Assembly (NCBI GenBank): GCA_002255985.1
Contig: NKIR01000003.1
Span: forward strand, 1-64,000
Source: Sphingomonadaceae bacterium PASS1
GTDB taxonomy: Bacteria; Pseudomonadota; Alphaproteobacteria; Sphingomonadales; Sphingomonadaceae
Direction: 5' to 3'
DNA length: 64,000 bases
Shown: positions 61,014 through 64,000 of the stretch, one piece after another
Numbering within the stretch: the stretch's first letter is position 1
Layout: each line of letters starts with the position of its first letter
Notes under the pieces: generated by a model
What the model was told of the DNA's origin: nothing
The model's input: only the letters and a program-made list of their open reading frames with translations
Databases searched by the model: none
Program-made: the position numbers and the translations under genes

Positions 61014-62117
61014 TCAGTTGATTTCCGATATTGCGACCCAGCGGCGTTCTGCGCTCGAAAGCCGGATAGCCTCCTGTATTTGTTCGATTTGTAATGCACG
61101 CGCGAAATCAGGGGAGGCCTTCCCCCGCCCGAGGATCGCCTCGACCATCGCGTGCATCGACAGCGCCATGGGGAAGCTCGGCGCAATGTCGGCCTGCCAA
61201 TCGACGCCAATTCCTTCCACGACCTTGAAATGATTGGGGATAGCGACCGGTGCGAGCTCGGCGCCCAGCTGCCCAGCCTCCAATGTGCAATCCCGGGCGG
61301 TGGGAAAGGTTGGCGATTTCGCCACCATGCGCGCTTTCGCACCAAAAACGTCGATCAGAAAGCCATCGTGCAGCGGCATCGACCAACTTATCTGCATCTG
61401 CATTGTCAGGCCGCTCTCAAACTTTAGGATGACATTAGCAAAGTCATTGGTTTCCGGCACGATGATATCGCCGTCAGGGAAAACCCATTGTGCCAAAATC
61501 CGACTATCATCGGCAACGAGTTCCGCGACCGGCCCGAACAGATGGGTAAGCAGATAAAGCGCGTGGCTTCCATTATTGCGCACTGCCGACACACCCGCGC
61601 TGCCGTCGGCAAACCAGTTATACGGGAAACGCTTGTCAGGTGCGTTGAAAAGCGAAATATTGAAACGACAGGTCCCGCCGAGCGCGTCGCCCAAAAAGCC
61701 GTCATCGACCATGTGTTTCATGTGCCGGAGCGCCGGGATATATTCGCAGAATGCATCCACCACACCGATGCTGCGACCATTGGCAAACGCGCCCCCAATC
61801 GCCTTGGCCCCGTTCCAATCTGGCGCATGTGGGCTGGCGTTATAGATATGCTTGCCGTGCTTAAGCGCCGCAAGCACCATTGGAAGCCGCACCGATGGGC
61901 GCGTGCCAAGGTCAACAATATCTATATCGGGATCGGCGCACAATTCTTCTGCGTTCCAGAATGCCCGTGGCAGGGATAAACGCGATTGTGCGTTCTTTGC
62001 TGTTTCCTCGCGGGAGGTACAGATCGCAGTAACTTCTACGCCAGGTATGGCACGCCACGCAGGCAAATGCGCAAACGCGCCCCACCCTGCGCTGACTATG
62101 CCGACGCGCTGGGTCAC
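61014..62117 (-). CDS. Gfo/Idh/MocA-family oxidoreductase
   Basis: 367 residues. N-terminal Rossmann fold (VGIVSAGWGAFAHLPAWRAI), DLGTRPSVRLPMVLAALKHGKHIYN with the family's substrate loop, and a C-terminal alpha/beta domain. In this family the usual EKP segment after HGKHI is absent: the sequence reads NASPHAPD, so the catalytic Lys of sugar dehydrogenases is missing here. It oxidises or reduces an unknown hydroxyl or ketone. The start is GTG with no strong ribosome site, 12 bases after the lipoyl-domain gene. Confidence 0.78.
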   Translation of the reverse strand: MTQRVGIVSAGWGAFAHLPAWRAIPGVEVTAICTSREETAKNAQSRLSLPRAFWNAEELCADPDIDIVDLGTRPSVRLPMVLAALKHGKHIYNASPHAPDWNGAKAIGGAFANGRSIGVVDAFCEYIPALRHMKHMVDDGFLGDALGGTCRFNISLFNAPDKRFPYNWFADGSAGVSAVRNNGSHALYLLTHLFGPVAELVADDSRILAQWVFPDGDIIVPETNDFANVILKFESGLTMQMQISWSMPLHDGFLIDVFGAKARMVAKSPTFPTARDCTLEAGQLGAELAPVAIPNHFKVVEGIGVDWQADIAPSFPMALSMHAMVEAILGRGKASPDFARALQIEQIQEAIRLSSAERRWVAISEIN

Positions 62118-62129
62118 ATTAATTGCCGG

Positions 62130-62360
62130 TTACTCGATGGTGCCAATGACGGTACCAACTGCGTATGTTTCGCCCTCAATGCCGCTGATGCGCAGAATTC
62201 CTGAAGCAGGCGCCTCAACTTCGTTGGCGGATTTATCCGCTTCAAGAAGATAGAGTGCTTCGCCTTCTACGACTTCTTCACCATCGGCGAAAAGCCATTC
62301 GGCAATCTGACCTTCGTTCATCGAAAAGCCGATTTTTGGAAGCAGTATTTCGGTGGCCAT
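62130..62360 (-). CDS. Free-standing lipoyl (biotinyl/lipoyl attachment) domain protein
   Basis: 76 residues that form just one lipoyl domain: TEILLPKIGFSMNEGQIAEW at the N-terminus, the modified lysine K43 in LLEADKSANEVEAP, and YAVGTVIGTIE at the end. Single lipoyl domains of this wording normally stand at the N-terminus of E2 acyltransferases. The E2 in this window lacks such a domain, so this protein is a strong candidate carrier for it. The E-x-D-K-S site favours lipoate over biotin (which has A/V-M-K-M). ATG 62360 is used over the frame open to 62399. First gene of its transcript. Confidence 0.88.
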   Translation of the reverse strand: MATEILLPKIGFSMNEGQIAEWLFADGEEVVEGEALYLLEADKSANEVEAPASGILRISGIEGETYAVGTVIGTIE

Positions 62361-62494
62361 ATTGTGATTCTTTCGCTCAATTTGTATTGAGAAAGACACC
62401 TAATCCAGCAATAGCATCGGGCAATGGCATTATGTCTTTCTATCCTGCCATATCGTTGTCGCGATGGCCGTGGTTTCGTCTTTTCTAAAGAATT

Positions 62495-62510
62495 CTAGGG
62501 TCAGGACCTA
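62495..62510. repeat. 16-base repeat, copy 2 (inverted copy at 44869)
   Basis: CTAGGGTCAGGACCTA, the exact reverse complement of 44869-44884, lies in the roughly 170-base space between the lipoyl-domain gene and the gene ending at 62530. Nothing else is recognised in this space. Confidence 0.35.
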
Positions 62511-62529
62511 GGCCAAATCGGTCTTTTGG

Positions 62530-63183
62530 TTAATAGCCCCGTGTGTCGGTCCAGTTCTCAACTTCACCGGGCTTGTACGTTTTGCCGGGGATCCGACCCG
62601 ACTGTGTTCTCAGGTCGAAACCAATGGCGTCCGCGCCGCCTTCGATCGGAACGCCAAAAGATGAAAGCGCCCAACTGGTCATGACATAGTGACCGATGGT
62701 GAAGGTCAAATCCATCAGCTGGCGCTTATCGAGCGTCTTGCTAAGTGTAGCCCAAGTTGCATCACTGATGCAGTTTTGATCGATCAAATCATCGACCGCC
62801 GACATCATTGCGGCCTCTTCCTCAATCCAGTTTCCGCCATCAGGGAAATCCCGGATCGCAGCGATTTCCGTGAGCGAAAGCCCGGCATTCATTCCGTAAC
62901 CGACATGATTATGCCATTCATAGGCCGACTTTACCCGCCAGCTTATGCGCAGGATGACGATCTCCAACTGCCGCGTATTGAGGCTGTTGGCCATCAGGAA
63001 ATGCTTACCCCAATCATTGAAGACTTTGCCCAGCGGCGGATGGTTGCCCATCACCATCATGATATTGGTCTTGCTGCCTTCTTCCCACGCATTGGGTTCG
63101 CCCCAGAAAGCGAACACATCGCGCGCGTCATCGGTCCATTCCTCGCGCGGGCAATGGGGGATACGCTGTACGATCTCAGTCAT
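62530..63183 (-). CDS. Carboxymuconolactone decarboxylase-like protein
   Basis: 217 residues of the CMD/AhpD-like helical family: TNIMMVMGNHPPLGKVFNDW, LNTRQLEIVILRISWRVKSAYEWHNHV, GLSLTEIAAI, with a repeat-like second half (LMDLTFTIGHYVMTSW). The C-x-x-C of AhpD peroxidase proteins is absent, so a thiol-redox role is unlikely; gamma-carboxymuconolactone decarboxylase itself is smaller. Long members are common in sphingomonad and actinobacterial catabolic clusters with unknown role. ATG 63183 with AAGGACC before it. Confidence 0.82.
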   Translation of the reverse strand: MTEIVQRIPHCPREEWTDDARDVFAFWGEPNAWEEGSKTNIMMVMGNHPPLGKVFNDWGKHFLMANSLNTRQLEIVILRISWRVKSAYEWHNHVGYGMNAGLSLTEIAAIRDFPDGGNWIEEEAAMMSAVDDLIDQNCISDATWATLSKTLDKRQLMDLTFTIGHYVMTSWALSSFGVPIEGGADAIGFDLRTQSGRIPGKTYKPGEVENWTDTRGY

Positions 63184-63197
63184 GTTCGGTCCTTGAA

Positions 63198-63983
63198 TTA
63201 ACGGGTTAGCTTCAGCGCGGCATTTTCCGCAGAGCATTCGGGTTTGACGCGTTTCAACGCCTCCGCCTTGGCAGATGCAAGATCTGCTACGAAGGCAGGA
63301 TCGGACAGCAAAGCGTTGAATACCGAATTAGCGACTACGCCGCCGGCCTCGACATCGCTCTTGAAATGGACATTACATACGCGGCGGCTGTCGGCAAATG
63401 CCGCGCCACGTGCGAGCAGCTTACCACGTCGATTGGGAACGATTTCAGCCAGTACCATAGCCCAGCCATACCCAATTGCCGAATGCCCCGACGGGTAAGA
63501 TCCATCGTTGCGCAAAATGTTTTCATAATCGGGTGTGCAGATAGGCTTGCCATTTCCCGCAAAAGGCCGCGGGCGTTTATATTTATTTTTCACCGGATAG
63601 GTCGACATTCCAAAGTCAGAGCCAACCTTGCGCATAATCGCATCGATCTTCGGTGTTTCGGCAGGCCCAATCACAAAACCGGCGGCGCAGGAGAAGCTGG
63701 CTGTCGCTTTTGGTGTAAACAGGTCGGCATCCGAAATCGCAAGCTGCCAGCGCGGGGTACCTTGGAGCGCAAGTGCCTTCACCTCGCCGGCATGGTCACG
63801 CGTTAGCGCTTTCGATCCGTCGGCGGGTGGCGGGCCAATCAGCAAAAGTGCATCGGGCATCGCTGGCGGTTTTAGATATCCCGTACCGAGCCGAGATTGC
63901 GCCACAGGCTTTGCAGGCTCGTTGGCGGCTGCCCCATTAGCAAGCAACAGTGCCGCTGCGAGAAACCTAAGTTTTGGCATCAT
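63198..63983 (-). CDS. Class A non-specific acid phosphatase (PhoN-type)
   Basis: 261 residues with a signal peptide (cleaved near GAAANEP, about 20). The class A signature is complete: K-x6-RP (K132 to RP 139-140), PSGH (164-167) and SR-x5-H-x3-D (SR 199-200, H206, D210), in KNKYKRPRP, GSYPSGHSAIGY and SRRVCNVHFKSD. A periplasmic enzyme that removes phosphate from many organic monoesters. GGAGAG precedes the ATGATG; ATG 63980 is equally possible. It starts the transcript that continues to the CMD-like gene after 14 bases. Confidence 0.92.
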   Translation of the reverse strand: MMPKLRFLAAALLLANGAAANEPAKPVAQSRLGTGYLKPPAMPDALLLIGPPPADGSKALTRDHAGEVKALALQGTPRWQLAISDADLFTPKATASFSCAAGFVIGPAETPKIDAIMRKVGSDFGMSTYPVKNKYKRPRPFAGNGKPICTPDYENILRNDGSYPSGHSAIGYGWAMVLAEIVPNRRGKLLARGAAFADSRRVCNVHFKSDVEAGGVVANSVFNALLSDPAFVADLASAKAEALKRVKPECSAENAALKLTR

Positions 63984-64000
63984 CTAGCTCTCCGATCAAT

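Noticed and set aside
62530-63183. A protocatechuate-pathway gamma-carboxymuconolactone decarboxylase
   Set aside because: The protein is too long, its neighbours are not protocatechuate genes, and only the general family features are present.
1-64000. tRNA, rRNA genes or a CRISPR array
   Set aside because: Nothing resembling rRNA, a tRNA cloverleaf or regularly spaced repeats was found on reading either strand.

Overview
The window looks like a chromosomal segment of a sphingomonad (Alphaproteobacteria, Sphingomonadaceae). The signs are a large TonB-dependent receptor of sphingomonad style, REP-like palindromes with the 'CCTGAGCCTGTCGAAGGG' core common in that family, and the dense mix of Rieske oxygenases, SDRs, CaiB/BaiF CoA-transferases and acyl-CoA dehydrogenases. 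Genus is not resolved. No rRNA, tRNA or CRISPR array was seen, and no intergenic stretch exceeds 300 bases.

Left edge (1-4.7 kb): an IS21-type element end abuts a SNF2/RapA-type helicase gene whose 3' part is lost. Upstream of the helicase, overlapping it, is a WYL-domain regulator of CapW/BrxR type. Divergent from these is a DUF2779 protein that joins a Cas4-like PD-(D/E)XK nuclease to a DnaQ-like exonuclease. This looks like the broken remnant of a defence locus.

4.9-12.9 kb: a small exported protein, an exported amidohydrolase, a PAP2 phosphatase, dihydrolipoyl dehydrogenase (E3), an acyltransferase (E2) with two E3/E1-binding domains but no lipoyl domain, and a TonB receptor with a clear terminator.

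13-62 kb: a very large catabolic region. It holds an old-yellow-enzyme reductase, a Baeyer-Villiger monooxygenase, three Rieske oxygenase alpha subunits (all with Glu where Asp usually bridges the two metal centres), a lone Rieske ferredoxin, two tandem TauD/TfdA dioxygenases, a sterol-desaturase-type hydroxylase, and a ThDP enzyme with an aldehyde dehydrogenase. It also has many SDRs, two CaiB/BaiF CoA-transferases, a CitE-like lyase, an acetyl-CoA hydrolase/transferase, two crotonases, and five acyl-CoA dehydrogenases, four of them in long/short pairs like the alpha2beta2 enzymes of steroid degradation. A KstD-like flavoprotein, esterases, an MFS carrier, four NTF2-like proteins and one TetR regulator complete it. 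The E1 alpha/beta subunits of a 2-oxo acid (or acetoin-like) dehydrogenase lie at 53.5-55.5 kb, and a free-standing lipoyl domain lies at 62.1 kb. Together with E2 and E3 at 7-10 kb these could make one dispersed complex.

Read as a pathway: uptake by the TonB receptor; oxygenation by Rieske, TauD and desaturase-type enzymes; alcohol oxidation by SDRs; ring opening by the BVMO; ester cleavage; CoA activation; beta-oxidation-like shortening; thiolytic or decarboxylating cleavage. The parts suit a cyclic, terpenoid- or steroid-like compound, but the substrate cannot be read from the sequence. Two sets of shared palindromic sites in intergenic DNA suggest at least two regulons inside the region. 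The right edge (62.5-64 kb) carries a carboxymuconolactone-decarboxylase-like protein and a class A acid phosphatase.
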